Below are positions 42,034 to 51,915 of a stretch of DNA of 64,000 nt, piece by piece. Made by a program: the position numbers and the translations under genes. Below the pieces are notes generated by a model that did no database searches, had not been told where the DNA came from, and worked only from the letters and a program-made list of their open reading frames with translations. The stretch is from assembly GCA_035695105.1 (NCBI GenBank), contig DASSEV010000099.1, positions 1-64,000 on the forward strand. Reading direction: 5' to 3'. Origin of the DNA: JAICYJ01 sp035695105 (lineage in GTDB: Bacteria; Actinomycetota; Thermoleophilia; Gaiellales; JAICJC01). Numbering within the stretch: the first letter of the stretch is position 1; every line of letters starts with the position of its first letter.

Positions 42034-44241
42034 TCAGGTCGTGGGCGGGGGGCCGCCGCTGCCGCCGCCGCCACCGTTCCCGCCGCCGTTGCCGCCGCCG
42101 TTGCCGCCGCTGTTGCCGTTGCCGCCGCTCGAGCCGTTGCTGGAGCCGCTGGACGAGCCGCTCGAGCTTCCGCCGCAGTTCGACGTGCACGGGACGTAGG
42201 TCGGGAACTGCGAGTGGAACGGCACCCACTGCACGGGGTGCTGCGGCAGCGGCCAGGACATCACGGGTGGGAACTTCTTCGGCTCGAGGGCGAACGCCTT
42301 CTCCATATACGTCCGCCAGATGGTCGCGGGGATGTCGCCACCGAACGGCGTGTGGCCGTTCAGGTTGGTGAGCGTGATTTCACCCTTGGGGTAGCCCATC
42401 CATACGCAGGTGGTCAGGTTCGGCGTGTAGCCGCAGAACCAGGCGTCCTTGTAGTCGTTGGTGGTCCCGGTCTTGCCGGACTCGACGCGGCCGTCCGGGA
42501 ACTGCGCGGTCGCATACGCGGTGCCGCCGGGGCTCCGGATCGGCCCCTCGAGCACCTGGTTCGCCTCGTAGGCGACGCCGTCGGAGAGCACCCGACGCCC
42601 TGGGTTGGGATACGTGTCGAGCGTCTTGCCGGTGGCGATGCTGCCGATGCTGGTGACGAACTGCGGGGGGTGCCGGACGCCGTCGGCGGCCAGCGTCGAG
42701 TAGGCGGCCGCCATCCACAGCGGCGACACCGGGCTGACGCCGAGCGTGATCGCCGGGTACGGCGCCAGGTGCACCGACTGCGGGATGCCCATCTTGTGCG
42801 CGGTCGCGACGATCGACGGTGCGCCGAGGTCGATCGCCAGGCGGGCGAAGACCGTGTTGTCGGAGGCGGCCGTGGCGTCGGCGATCGTCCGCGGCGCATT
42901 CAGCTCCTCGCTGTCGGACGCCGTGTCGACCACCCACGGGTTGCTCGGGCCAAGCGGCGTGTTCGGGAACAGGTACGAGAGATGGGCCGACAGCTCGCTG
43001 GTCGTCTGCGGGTTGTAGCCATCCTCGATGGACGTGACCAGCGTGAACATCTTGAAGGTGGAACCGACCTGGCGGTAGGCCTCCGCCGGGATGTTGAACT
43101 GGGACTTCTGGCTGAAGGGCACGGAGGCGTCCATTGCCAGCACCTGGCCGTTGCGCGGGTCGATCGAGACCAGCGCCGCGGCCGGCGCCCCCGACCAGCT
43201 CATCATGTCCCGCAGCGTCGTGTGGGCCGCCTGCTGCAGCCGCGGGTCGAGCGTTGTGTGGATGGCGAGCCCGCCCTTGCGCACGGTCTGGTGCCCGAGC
43301 TTGTCCTCCATCGTCTGGCGCACCCAGGCGACGAAGTAGCCGTTGTCGCCGCCGGTGGTGTCGAGGTAGGAGCCGGGATGTGTGCCGAGCGGGGAGGCGG
43401 CCGCCCGCTGGTACTGCGCCTGCGTGATGTGCCCCTGGCTCAGCATCGCAGCCAGCACCTCGTTGCGGCGCTGCCTGGCTGCGGCCTTGTTGGACAGCGG
43501 GTTGTAGGTGATGGGGTTCTGCGGCAGGCCGGCGATCACCGCCGCCTGGCGCAGGGTCAGCTGCGAGCAGTGCACGCTGAAGTACCGCAGCGCGGCCGCC
43601 TCGCAGCCGTAGGTGACGGCGCCGTAGGGCACGATGTTCAGGTACTCGGTCAGGATCTTGTCCTTCGACCAGGTGTCGGCCATCTCGGTCGCCAGGTAGG
43701 CCTCGCGGATCTTGCGGGTCACCGACTGCTCGTCCGACAGGTAGAGGTTGCGCACCAGCTGCTGCTCGAGGGTCGAGCCGCCCTGCTGGATCGATCCGGC
43801 CTCGAGGTTGTCGAGGGCGGCGCGGAGGATGCCCTGGAAGTCGAGCCCGCCATGCTGGTAGAACCGCTTGTCCTCGATGTCGACGGTCGCCGTCTTCAGC
43901 CACGGCGAGATCTTGTCGCTCGGCACCGGCGTGCGGTTCTCGGTCGAGGAGATGGTCTCGAGCAGGTTGCCGTTGCGGTCGAAGATCTGCGAGTTGATTC
44001 CGGGCGGGTCGGCCTTGAGCGTGTCCAGGGACACCCCGGCGAGGGTGTCGTGCACGAAGATCGCCCCCGCCACCGCGCCGGCGCCGAGCAGCGCCAGCAG
44101 CACCACCGCCACGGTCACGAGCAGGGTCACCACCACGGAGCGACGTGAGCGCCGCCGCTCGACGTTGCGCCGCTTGCGGCGCCTGGCCGCGACGTGAGCC
44201 AGCACGTCGTCGTAGGAGCCTCGCCGGTCGCGCGGGGTCAT
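42034..44241 (-). CDS. Class A penicillin-binding protein (transglycosylase/transpeptidase)
   Basis: A 735-residue protein. Cytoplasmic basic N-terminus, TM at about 35-58. GT51 domain: VDIEDKRFYQHGG (catalytic Glu), GGSTLEQQLVRNLYL. Transpeptidase: GSTFKMFTL (SxxK), SDN (ASDNTVFA) and KTGTTND. The C-terminus is a long Gly/Ser/Asn low-complexity tail (last 60 residues). It makes and crosslinks peptidoglycan. Start chosen at ATG (MTPRDRRGSYDD). Confidence 0.95.
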   Translation of the reverse strand: MTPRDRRGSYDDVLAHVAARRRKRRNVERRRSRRSVVVTLLVTVAVVLLALLGAGAVAGAIFVHDTLAGVSLDTLKADPPGINSQIFDRNGNLLETISSTENRTPVPSDKISPWLKTATVDIEDKRFYQHGGLDFQGILRAALDNLEAGSIQQGGSTLEQQLVRNLYLSDEQSVTRKIREAYLATEMADTWSKDKILTEYLNIVPYGAVTYGCEAAALRYFSVHCSQLTLRQAAVIAGLPQNPITYNPLSNKAAARQRRNEVLAAMLSQGHITQAQYQRAAASPLGTHPGSYLDTTGGDNGYFVAWVRQTMEDKLGHQTVRKGGLAIHTTLDPRLQQAAHTTLRDMMSWSGAPAAALVSIDPRNGQVLAMDASVPFSQKSQFNIPAEAYRQVGSTFKMFTLVTSIEDGYNPQTTSELSAHLSYLFPNTPLGPSNPWVVDTASDSEELNAPRTIADATAASDNTVFARLAIDLGAPSIVATAHKMGIPQSVHLAPYPAITLGVSPVSPLWMAAAYSTLAADGVRHPPQFVTSIGSIATGKTLDTYPNPGRRVLSDGVAYEANQVLEGPIRSPGGTAYATAQFPDGRVESGKTGTTNDYKDAWFCGYTPNLTTCVWMGYPKGEITLTNLNGHTPFGGDIPATIWRTYMEKAFALEPKKFPPVMSWPLPQHPVQWVPFHSQFPTYVPCTSNCGGSSSGSSSGSSNGSSGGNGNSGGNGGGNGGGNGGGGGSGGPPPTT

Positions 44242-44906
44242 CGCACCACCGCCGCCTCGACGCCCCCGAAGACGCCCTCGTCCGCCAGCCGCGAGAGCGA
44301 GCGCTCCCGCAGCCACGCGGCGGTCTGCGCGGCGGTGGCCGGATCGGGCACCCACACCGCGACCGAGAACACCGCGCCGGTCTCTGTGAGCTCGGTCACC
44401 GAGACGCCCGGATCGGGCCGGTTGCCGATGCGCCCCGGCGCCACCTGAACGAGCTCGCCCAGCACCTCACGCACGCGGGCGGGGTCGGCGTTGAGCGGAA
44501 CGGTCACCCGGATCTGCGCCAGGCTGACCGGATCCACCAGCGTGTGGTTGGTGACGCGGCTGTTGGCGAGCTCCTCGTTGGGGATCAGCACCCGCCGATT
44601 GTCCGCCGTTCGCAGCCGCGTGTATGTGAGCCCGATGTCCTCCACCTGCCCCTCGGCATCGCCCACCTGCACGCGATCGCCCAGCCGCACGGGCTGGTTG
44701 ATGGCGATCATCACGCCGGCGACGAAGTTGGCGAGGGTCGAGCGGGCGGCAAAGCCGATCACCAGCCCGAGCACGGCGGACGACGCGAAGACCGTCTGTG
44801 CATAGGCACGGGTGGAGGGGATGTTGAACAGGACGGCGCCGGCCGCGAGCACCAGGATGACCGCGGCCACGACCCGGCGCAGCAGCCGGTAGCGGGTCTC
44901 CAGCAT
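44238..44906 (-). CDS. MscS-family mechanosensitive channel
   Basis: 222 residues from the ATG. Membrane helices and the MscS pore helix: SSAVLGLVIGFAARSTLANFVAGVMIAINQPVRLGD. The beta domain has VEDIGLTYTRLRTADNRRVLIPN. In-frame sequence upstream (to about 45035) reads as a further membrane helix, AIAAAGLLILWAVDRLLVRY, but holds no ATG, GTG or TTG, so the true start may be CTG at 45035 or another rare codon. It protects against osmotic downshock. The stop overlaps the PBP start (ATGA). Confidence 0.88.
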   Translation of the reverse strand: MLETRYRLLRRVVAAVILVLAAGAVLFNIPSTRAYAQTVFASSAVLGLVIGFAARSTLANFVAGVMIAINQPVRLGDRVQVGDAEGQVEDIGLTYTRLRTADNRRVLIPNEELANSRVTNHTLVDPVSLAQIRVTVPLNADPARVREVLGELVQVAPGRIGNRPDPGVSVTELTETGAVFSVAVWVPDPATAAQTAAWLRERSLSRLADEGVFGGVEAAVVR

Positions 44907-45021
44907 GGCCCGGTCGGTGGCCGGCAGCTTCTCGGAGAAGCGGCGCCCATAGCGGACCAGCAGACGGTCGACCGCCCAGAGGATCAGCAGTCCAGCGGCC
45001 GCGATCGCAATCGTGGGCCAA

Positions 45022-45471
45022 TTATTTGAGAGCAGATCGCCCGTAGATGACCTTCCCGGAGGCGAAATCGATCAGGCCGAGGATCACATCAGGGCCCCTG
45101 GGGCCGCGTCGTCCCGTCACCTTCCACACTAGCCGAGAGTTCGTCGAGACCACGGCGCTCCCCTGCAAGGTGCGGACGCTGATGCTGCGGTCGGGAAGCC
45201 AGAGCAGCGACACCCGCTGCGGCCGCAGCCGGCCGTTGTCGAACGTCTTCAGCGCGATCGCCCGCGCCGCCGCGGGGGTGCCGGCCGCCGCGCCGCTCCG
45301 CTCCCGGGCCACGGTCGCCAGGAACCGCCAGCCCTCGAGCGGGTGCGACAGGAAATCGACAGGCTCGCCGGGACCGGTCGAGCGCTTGGCCAGCTCGGCC
45401 GGCAGGTACACCACCAGCCCCAGCACGGCAACTGCCAGGAAGGCCCAGAACAACCAGCTTCGATGCCTCAC
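45022..45471 (-). CDS. Membrane-anchored protein of unknown function
   Basis: A 149-residue protein: N-terminal membrane helix (about 6-25, LFWAFLAVAVLGLVVYLP), then an exported domain of about 115 residues. Strands such as RVSLLWLPDRSISVRTLQG and SRLVWKVTG, ending in LGLIDFASGKVIYGR, suggest a beta-rich PepSY-like or similar fold. No family recognised. GTG start, divergent from the binding-protein gene by 24 bp. Confidence 0.65.
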   Translation of the reverse strand: MRHRSWLFWAFLAVAVLGLVVYLPAELAKRSTGPGEPVDFLSHPLEGWRFLATVARERSGAAAGTPAAARAIALKTFDNGRLRPQRVSLLWLPDRSISVRTLQGSAVVSTNSRLVWKVTGRRGPRGPDVILGLIDFASGKVIYGRSALK

Positions 45472-45481
45472 CGGCGAACAG

Positions 45482-45487
45482 TACAAT
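45482..45487 (+). promoter_or_regulatory. Leaderless-type promoter of the binding-protein gene
   Basis: TACAAT at 45482-45487, 8 nt before ATG, with a TTCGAT -35-like element 17 bp upstream (45459-45464). No Shine-Dalgarno. Confidence 0.5.
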
Positions 45488-45495
45488 CGCGCCGC

Positions 45496-46407
45496 ATGCC
45501 AACCCGCCTGATCCCGCTCGCCGCGCTCGCGCTCCTGTGCGCGTCCTGCGGGTTCAAGCACGAGCCGACCGGCGTGCTCGCCGCATATCCGCAGTCGGTA
45601 CGCGATGCGATCGGGCACGAGGTGCAGATCGACGCGGCGCCTCGGCACATCGTGTCGCTCGACCCGGGCATGACCGCGGCCATGTACGCGCTGGGGGCCG
45701 AGAAGCTGCTGGTCGGGCGAAGCGGATCCGAGACCTACCCGAAGCAGGCCATGCACCTGCCCGTGATGGTGAAGAACGGCAAGCCGAACATCAAGGCCAT
45801 CGAGAAGGCGCAGCCCGACGTCGTGCTCGTCCCCGCGTCCATGGCGCCGACCGTGGGAGCCGCCGACCAGCTCGCGCGGAAGCTCGCGTCGGAGGTCTAC
45901 GTGGTGGGGGGAAGCTCCGCCGGGCGCGTCGAGAACGACATCACGGAGCTGGGCCTGATCACGGACCGTGCGGCGGAGGGGCGGCGCGTCGCGGGCGAGA
46001 TGCAGTCGGCCGTCAAGCGCATCCACGCGGCGGTGGCCGGGGAGCCGCCCGTGCCGGTCTTTGTCGACCAGGGCTTTGGGTACACCATCGACCCCACCGG
46101 GCTCACCGGCGACCTGCTGCGCCTGGCCGGCGGCCGCAACGTCGCCGCGAACGCCGATCCGTCCCAGCGCATCTCCGGAACCGAGCTCGCCACGCTCGCG
46201 CCCGCCGTCTACATCTCGGCGGGCGACGCCGGGGCCACACTCGCCGACCTGAAGCGGCACAAGGCGACCGCCCAGCTGCCGGCGGTGCTCGACAAGCGGG
46301 TGGTGCAGCTGCCGGTGAGCGTGCTCACCGAGGATGGCCCGCGCCTGCCCCAGGCGCTCGCCCGGATCGCGAAGCTGCTGCATCCGGACGCCTCGATCCC
46401 GGCATGA
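45496..46407 (+). CDS. ABC transporter substrate-binding lipoprotein (BtuF/FhuD type)
   Basis: A 303-residue protein. Lipoprotein signal LAALALLCASC (Cys at about 18). DAIGHEVQIDAAPRHIVSLDPGMTAAMYALG is the Peripla_BP_2 N-terminus; IEKAQPDVVLVPA, VFVDQGFGYTIDPTGLTGDLLRLAGGRN and ISAGDAGATL are family segments. Binds vitamin B12, heme or an iron chelate. The matching permease and ATPase are not in the window. ATGA overlap with the HAD gene. Confidence 0.88.
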   Translation: MPTRLIPLAALALLCASCGFKHEPTGVLAAYPQSVRDAIGHEVQIDAAPRHIVSLDPGMTAAMYALGAEKLLVGRSGSETYPKQAMHLPVMVKNGKPNIKAIEKAQPDVVLVPASMAPTVGAADQLARKLASEVYVVGGSSAGRVENDITELGLITDRAAEGRRVAGEMQSAVKRIHAAVAGEPPVPVFVDQGFGYTIDPTGLTGDLLRLAGGRNVAANADPSQRISGTELATLAPAVYISAGDAGATLADLKRHKATAQLPAVLDKRVVQLPVSVLTEDGPRLPQALARIAKLLHPDASIPA

Positions 46408-47066
46408 GCCGGTACCGCGCGGTGCTGTTCGACGCGTACGGGACGCTGATCCGGCTCGACCGGCCGGCGGCGCGGCTGACGGAGGCCGCCGGGCGGCGCT
46501 GGGGCCGTGCGCTGGCCCCGGCGGAGGCGGCCGACGCGGTGCGGGCCGAGATCGACCACTACGCCGCAGGCTGCCAGACCGCGGCCAACGAGCCGTCCCT
46601 GCACGCGCTGCGCTTGGACTGCGCCCGCATCCTGACGGCACACATCGGGGTCGAGACCGGCGACGACGACGCGCTTGCCCTGCTCCGGGAGACGATCGTG
46701 CTGCAGCCGTATCCCGACGCCGCGGACGCGCTGGACGCCGTCCGGTCGGCCGGCGCGGACACCGCCGTCGTCTCGAACGGCGACTGGTCGCTCGCCGGTG
46801 CGCTCGCGGACGCCGGCCTTGCGGTGGATGCCGTCGTCGACTCGGCAACGGCGGGCGCGGCCAAGCCCGACCCGGAGATCTTCCACCGCGCGCTCGACCT
46901 GCTCGGCGTCGTCGCGAGCGAGGCGCTGCACGTCGGCGACTCGGAGGCGACGGACGGCGTGGGCGCTCGCGCCGCCGGCATCGCCGTCGTCATCGTCGAC
47001 CGCAGCCCGTCGCCGCGGCCGGGGGCGATCGGATCGCTGTCGGAGCTCGCGGGACTGCTGGCGTGA
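46404..47066 (+). CDS. HAD-superfamily hydrolase
   Basis: A 220-residue protein. Motif I DAYGTLI (nucleophile Asp), motif II VVSNGDW, motif III Lys in AKPDPEIFH, and motif IV LHVGDSEATDG. The helical cap lies at about 15-95. Resembles haloacid-dehalogenase and phosphatase-type HADs; substrate unknown. GTGA overlap with the CPBP gene. Confidence 0.9.
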   Translation: MSRYRAVLFDAYGTLIRLDRPAARLTEAAGRRWGRALAPAEAADAVRAEIDHYAAGCQTAANEPSLHALRLDCARILTAHIGVETGDDDALALLRETIVLQPYPDAADALDAVRSAGADTAVVSNGDWSLAGALADAGLAVDAVVDSATAGAAKPDPEIFHRALDLLGVVASEALHVGDSEATDGVGARAAGIAVVIVDRSPSPRPGAIGSLSELAGLLA

Positions 47067-47728
47067 TCGAGCCCGACGTCCCGCGCATCCCCTGGTACTG
47101 GTTGATCCCGCCCGCGGCGCTGTTCGCCGCCAACGCGGTGGCCGTCAACGCCTCGTCGACGGCAACGCAGCGCAACGGCGTCTACCGCTGGCCGGTGGTC
47201 GCCACGGGACTCACGGAGGCCGTGCTGTTCGGCGGGTACGCGCTGCTCGCGGCGAGGCTGTCGCAGGTGCCGGTGCGAGAGACGATGGCGATGCGCCGGC
47301 CGCGGCCAGACTCACGACCGTGGCTGCTCGTCCCCGGCGCCGTCGTGCTGATCTCGGCCGTCAGCCTCGCGGTCGAGCCGTTCCTCCACGGCGACCGCGA
47401 CCAGGGCCTGACTCCGACGCGCGCCCCGCACGGACACGAGTGGATCACCCTGGCCGCGGCGCTGGTCGTGCTCGGGCTGATCGTTCCGCTCGGTGAGGAG
47501 CTGATGTTCCGCGGCCTCGGGTTCGCCGCGCTGCGGCGCTGGGCCGTGCCCGGCAGCGCCATCGGCTTCGCCGTGGCCCATGGCCTGGTGTCGCTGCTCG
47601 TGCCGGTGCTCGTCGCAGGCCTCGTGCTCGCCCTGCTGCGCAGCCGCACGGGATCGCTCTGGCCCGGGTACGCCACGCACGCGTCGATCAACGTGATCGG
47701 CATCGTGCTGGCGCTGCTCACCATCTGA
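47063..47728 (+). CDS. CPBP-family intramembrane metalloprotease
   Basis: A 221-residue protein with six to seven membrane helices. GEELMFRGLGFAALRRW is the EExxxR motif 1, and FAVAHGLVSLLVPVL and YATHASIN are the His motifs of ABI/CPBP (Rce1-like) proteases. Role may be prenylated-peptide processing or bacteriocin self-immunity. Starts at GTG. Confidence 0.9.
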   Translation: MIEPDVPRIPWYWLIPPAALFAANAVAVNASSTATQRNGVYRWPVVATGLTEAVLFGGYALLAARLSQVPVRETMAMRRPRPDSRPWLLVPGAVVLISAVSLAVEPFLHGDRDQGLTPTRAPHGHEWITLAAALVVLGLIVPLGEELMFRGLGFAALRRWAVPGSAIGFAVAHGLVSLLVPVLVAGLVLALLRSRTGSLWPGYATHASINVIGIVLALLTI

Positions 47729-47746
47729 CGGGACAACGGCGCTCGG

Positions 47747-47752
47747 TAGACT
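47747..47752 (+). promoter_or_regulatory. Putative leaderless promoter of chorismate mutase
   Basis: TAGACT lies 9 nt before the ATG, with CTGACG 16 bp upstream as a weak -35. Confidence 0.4.
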
Positions 47753-47761
47753 GGCCGGGCG

Positions 47762-48067
47762 ATGAATCCGTCCCAAGACCCCATCGTCCTCACGGCCCGC
47801 GACCGCATCGGCGCGGTCGATGCCGAGATCCTGGATGCGGTCAACCGCCGCATCAGGCTGGTCGCCGACCTGCACGCGCACAAGCGCGCGCAGGGATACC
47901 CGATGGTCGATCCCGAGCGCGAGCAGGGGCTGATCGCGTCGCTGGCGGCGGCGAACCCCGGCCCGCTGTCCGGGCAGCGGCTGGAGCAGCTCTACCGGGT
48001 GCTGCTCGAGATCTGCACCGCGGAGGCGGCCCGCCTGGGTGAGCAGGCGAACGCACCGCAGCAGTAG
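47762..48067 (+). CDS. Chorismate mutase, AroQ class
   Basis: A 101-residue all-helical AroQ domain. RDRIGAVDAEILDAVNRRIRLVADL carries the first-helix Arg pair, AHKRAQGYPMVDPEREQGL the catalytic Lys/Arg, and LEQLYRVLLEICT the last helix. Converts chorismate to prephenate in phenylalanine and tyrosine synthesis. Confidence 0.9.
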   Translation: MNPSQDPIVLTARDRIGAVDAEILDAVNRRIRLVADLHAHKRAQGYPMVDPEREQGLIASLAAANPGPLSGQRLEQLYRVLLEICTAEAARLGEQANAPQQ

Positions 48068-48082
48068 GGATATCCGAACCCC

Positions 48083-48111
48083 GGAGGCCGGGTACCCCGG
48101 CTGCGGCCTCC
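48083..48111 (+). terminator. Hairpin after chorismate mutase
   Basis: GGAGGCCG pairs with CGGCCTCC around a 13-nt loop, 15 nt after the chorismate mutase stop. No T-tract. Confidence 0.45.
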
Positions 48112-48149
48112 TCCGATCCACGCAACGATGATGCGCGACATGCGAGAGC

Positions 48150-48155
48150 AGGAGG
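48150..48155 (+). promoter_or_regulatory. Ribosome binding site fixing the ABC ATPase start
   Basis: AGGAGG 5 nt before GTG at 48161. It supports that start over the in-frame ATG codons at 48128 and 48131, which have no such site. Confidence 0.8.
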
Positions 48156-48160
48156 ACATA

Positions 48161-48912
<752 letters not shown>

Positions 48913-48916
<4 letters not shown>

Positions 48917-51756
48917 TCGGCGTCGCCGTCCGCGGGCTGTGGGGCCGAAAGACGCGCGCGGTGCTGACGGCGATCTCGATCGTGCTCGGCACGGCGATGA
49001 TCACCGGCACGTTCGTCGTGCGCGATCAGATCACCGGCGCGTTCAACGAGATCTTCCAGACCGGCCTCGAGAAGACGGACGTGCTGCTGTCGAAGAAGAC
49101 CGCATTCACCAGCAACAACGGCGCGCAGGCGGGGCCGCTTCCGGCGACGCTGATCGGGAAGGTTGCCGCCGTTCCCGGCGTGGCCAGGGCGGAGGGTCAG
49201 ATCCAGGCGCTGGGCGCGCTGGTCGTTAACGGCACGTACGAGGGCTCGACCACGGGCGCCCCCAGCCTCGTGGTCTCGACGCTCTCGGACACCTTCAACC
49301 CCTACACGTACTCCCGCGGCCACGGCCCCGAGTCGTCGGGACAGGTGGTGGTCAACTCCAAGCTGGCCGACGACAAGCACCTGCACATCGGCCAGCACGT
49401 GCAGCTGGCCACCAACGTCGGGCTGAAGCCGGTCACGATCGTCGGTGTCTTCAAGCTCGGCACCGCCTCCACCATCGGGGGCGCCACGATCGTCGGCACA
49501 ACCTTTTCGGACGCCCAGCAGTGGTACGACCGCGTCGACCAGACCTCCACGATCTCGGTCAAGGCCGACTCGGGCGTCAGCCAGACCGAGCTGAAGCAGC
49601 GGCTGATCGCGGCGCTCCCACACGACGTGAAGGTGCAGACCGGCCCCGAGGCTGCGGCCGACCAGGCGCAGCAGACGTCGAGCGGGATCAACGACTTCCT
49701 CACGCCGCTGCTGCTCGCCTTTGCCGGCGCCACCGTGTTCGCCGGTGCGTTCATCATCTTCAACACGTTCGCCATCACCGTCGCCCAGCGCACGCGCGAG
49801 TTCGCGATGCTGCGGACGATCGGCGCCAGCCGCCGGCAGGTGCTCCGCTCGGTGCTGCTGGAGGCGCTGCTGATCGGGCTGCTGGCCTCGATCACAGGCA
49901 TCATCGTCGGGGTCGGCTTCGCCAAGCTGCTCGACACGGCGTTCGACGCGATCGGCTTCGGCCTGCCCACCGCTCCCATCCACCTGGGCGCACTGACGAT
50001 CCTGCTGCCGCTCGGCGTCGGCACCGCGGTCGCCATCCTGGCCGCCATCGGCCCCGCCTTCCGCGCGACCCGCGTGCCGCCCATCGCGGCGCTGCGGGAG
50101 GGCGCCGAGCTGCCGCCCTCCGCCCTGGCCCGTCACGCGACGCTGATCTCGACGGTGTTGCTCCTGCTCGGCCTCGGCGGGATCGTGGACGGCGTGTTCG
50201 AGAAGGGCAGCGTCCTGCAGGCGGTGACCGGGTTCGGGTCGACCGCCAGCGTGCTGATCAGCCTGGCCGGCGGCGCGGTGCTCTGCTTCCTGAGCGTCGC
50301 GATCCTCTCCTCCCACATCGTGCAGCCGCTGTCGTGGGCGATCGGCGCCCCGCTCGCGCTGCTGATCCGCGCCGGTGACTGGGTCGGCTCGCGGGTGCAG
50401 GGGATCCCGTTCATCGGGCACGGCTGGTACCTCGTGCGGCGCACGGTCTCCTACCTGTTGGCCCTGGCGCTGTTCGTGCTGCTCGGAGCGGCGGTGGCGG
50501 GCATCCTCGCCTTGATCGCAACGCCGCTCGCCCTGCTGGCCATCCTGGTCGCCGTCTGCCTCGCAATCTTCGCGGTCGCCCGTATCTGGCTGCGCACCGA
50601 GACGGAGTGGCCGCCGGAGGAGCCGTCATCGCTCACGAGCGAGCTGGCTCGCGAGAACACCGCCCGCAACCCCGGACGCACCGCCGTGACCTCGTCGTCG
50701 CTGATGATCGGAGTCGCCCTGGTGGTGTTCGTCGCGGTGTTCGTCAACGGGTTCAAGGACTCGTTCCTGGGCGCGCTCGACAAGTCGATCACGAGCGATC
50801 TGATCATCCAGTCGGAGAGCTTCGCCCCGATTCCGAAGGAGGCGGTGCCGACGCTGCAGGCGGTTCCGGAGGTGCAGACGGCGACCGGCATCCAGTTCAC
50901 GGACGCGCGGATCAACCACGGCGGCACCGACGTCGTCAACGGCATCGACCCCGGCGACTTCGACCAGCTCTACACGTTCACGTGGCAGAAGGGCGGGTCA
51001 GACGCGCTGCTTCACAACTTCCAGGGGGATAAGGCGCTGATCGAGGAGCAGTTCGCGAAATCCCACCACCTCGACATCGGCGGGCACTTCACGATCACGA
51101 GCATCGAGGGCCACAAGCTGCGGCTGACCGTCGTCGGCCAGTACAAGGATCCCGTCCTGATGACCGGCATCTCGATCCCGTCCAGCACCTTCGACACCTG
51201 GACGACGAACAGCGACCCGGGTGTGATCCTGGCCAAGTTCAAGCCGGGCGTGAGCCTGGCGGCGGGCAAGGCGGCTGCGACGAAGGCGCTCAAGCAGTAC
51301 CCGGTCGCGAAGGTGCGGACGAACGCGGAGTACAAGCAGAGCACCGAGAACCAGGTGAACGGGTTCCTGTACTTCCTCTACCTGCTGCTGGCGATGATCG
51401 GGATCATCTCCCTGGTCGGGATCATCAACACGCTGGCCCTGTCCGTCTTCGAGCGGACGCGCGAGATCGGCATGCTGCGCGCGGTGGGCACGACACGCCG
51501 CCAGCTGCGGCGCATGGTGCGGTACGAGAGCGTGATCACGTCGATCATCGGCGGGCTGCTCGGCGTGGGCGTCGGCCTGGTGTTCGGCTGGATCCTGACC
51601 AAGGGTTTGAGCGACCAGGGCATCGTCTTCTCGGTGCCGGTGTCGTTCATCATCGTGGTCATGATCGTGGCGGCCCTCGCCGGCGTCGTGGCCGCGATCA
51701 TGCCGGCACGGCGCGCCGCCAGGCTAGACGTCCTGGAAGCACTGCAATACGAATAG
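48913..51756 (+). CDS. Large FtsX-domain ABC permease
   Basis: A 947-residue protein with two FtsX cores (about 270-390 and 825-945). TM1 (LTAISIVLGTAMITG) is followed by a MacB-like extracytoplasmic domain, three TMs, a central membrane region (about 400-560), a second extracytoplasmic domain, then three TMs. TREFAMLRTIGASRRQV and TREIGMLRAVGTTRRQL are the paired cytoplasmic loops. Exports a lipid, peptide or lipoprotein; common in actinobacteria. Confidence 0.93.
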
Positions 51757-51815
51757 GCCAGTCGTCGCGGAAGAGCGCGATGCTGACCGGAGCTTTCCGC
51801 CCGTACGAGCCGCAG

Positions 51816-51848
51816 GTGAACCAAAAGTGCCAGGCACTCTTGGTTCAC
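51816..51848. terminator. 33-bp near-perfect palindrome between convergent genes
   Basis: GTGAACCAA, A, AGTGCC, A, GGCACT, C, TTGGTTCAC: stems of 9 and 6 bp with single-base mismatch and loop. Lies between the ABC permease and cysA ends. Probably a bidirectional terminator or an intergenic repeat. Confidence 0.7.
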
Positions 51849-51915
51849 CACACCGATCGTTGCGCAACCGGCACGGGTCGTGACGAAGCCTCCACCGCGC
51901 CGACTGTTGGCTCAG

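Noticed and set aside
42034..42180. Gly/Ser/Asn repeat as a CRISPR or tandem-repeat array
   Set aside because: It encodes the low-complexity C-terminal tail of the penicillin-binding protein; no regular spacers.
40939..44148. Open frame of over 1000 codons on the plus strand
   Set aside because: It lies antisense to moeA and the penicillin-binding protein, both of which have full motif sets. Its composition (R, G, A, H, D rich) is typical of a GC-driven shadow frame.
45482..46407. A complete B12 or siderophore uptake operon
   Set aside because: Only the binding protein is present; the next genes are HAD and CPBP proteins, not a permease and ATPase.
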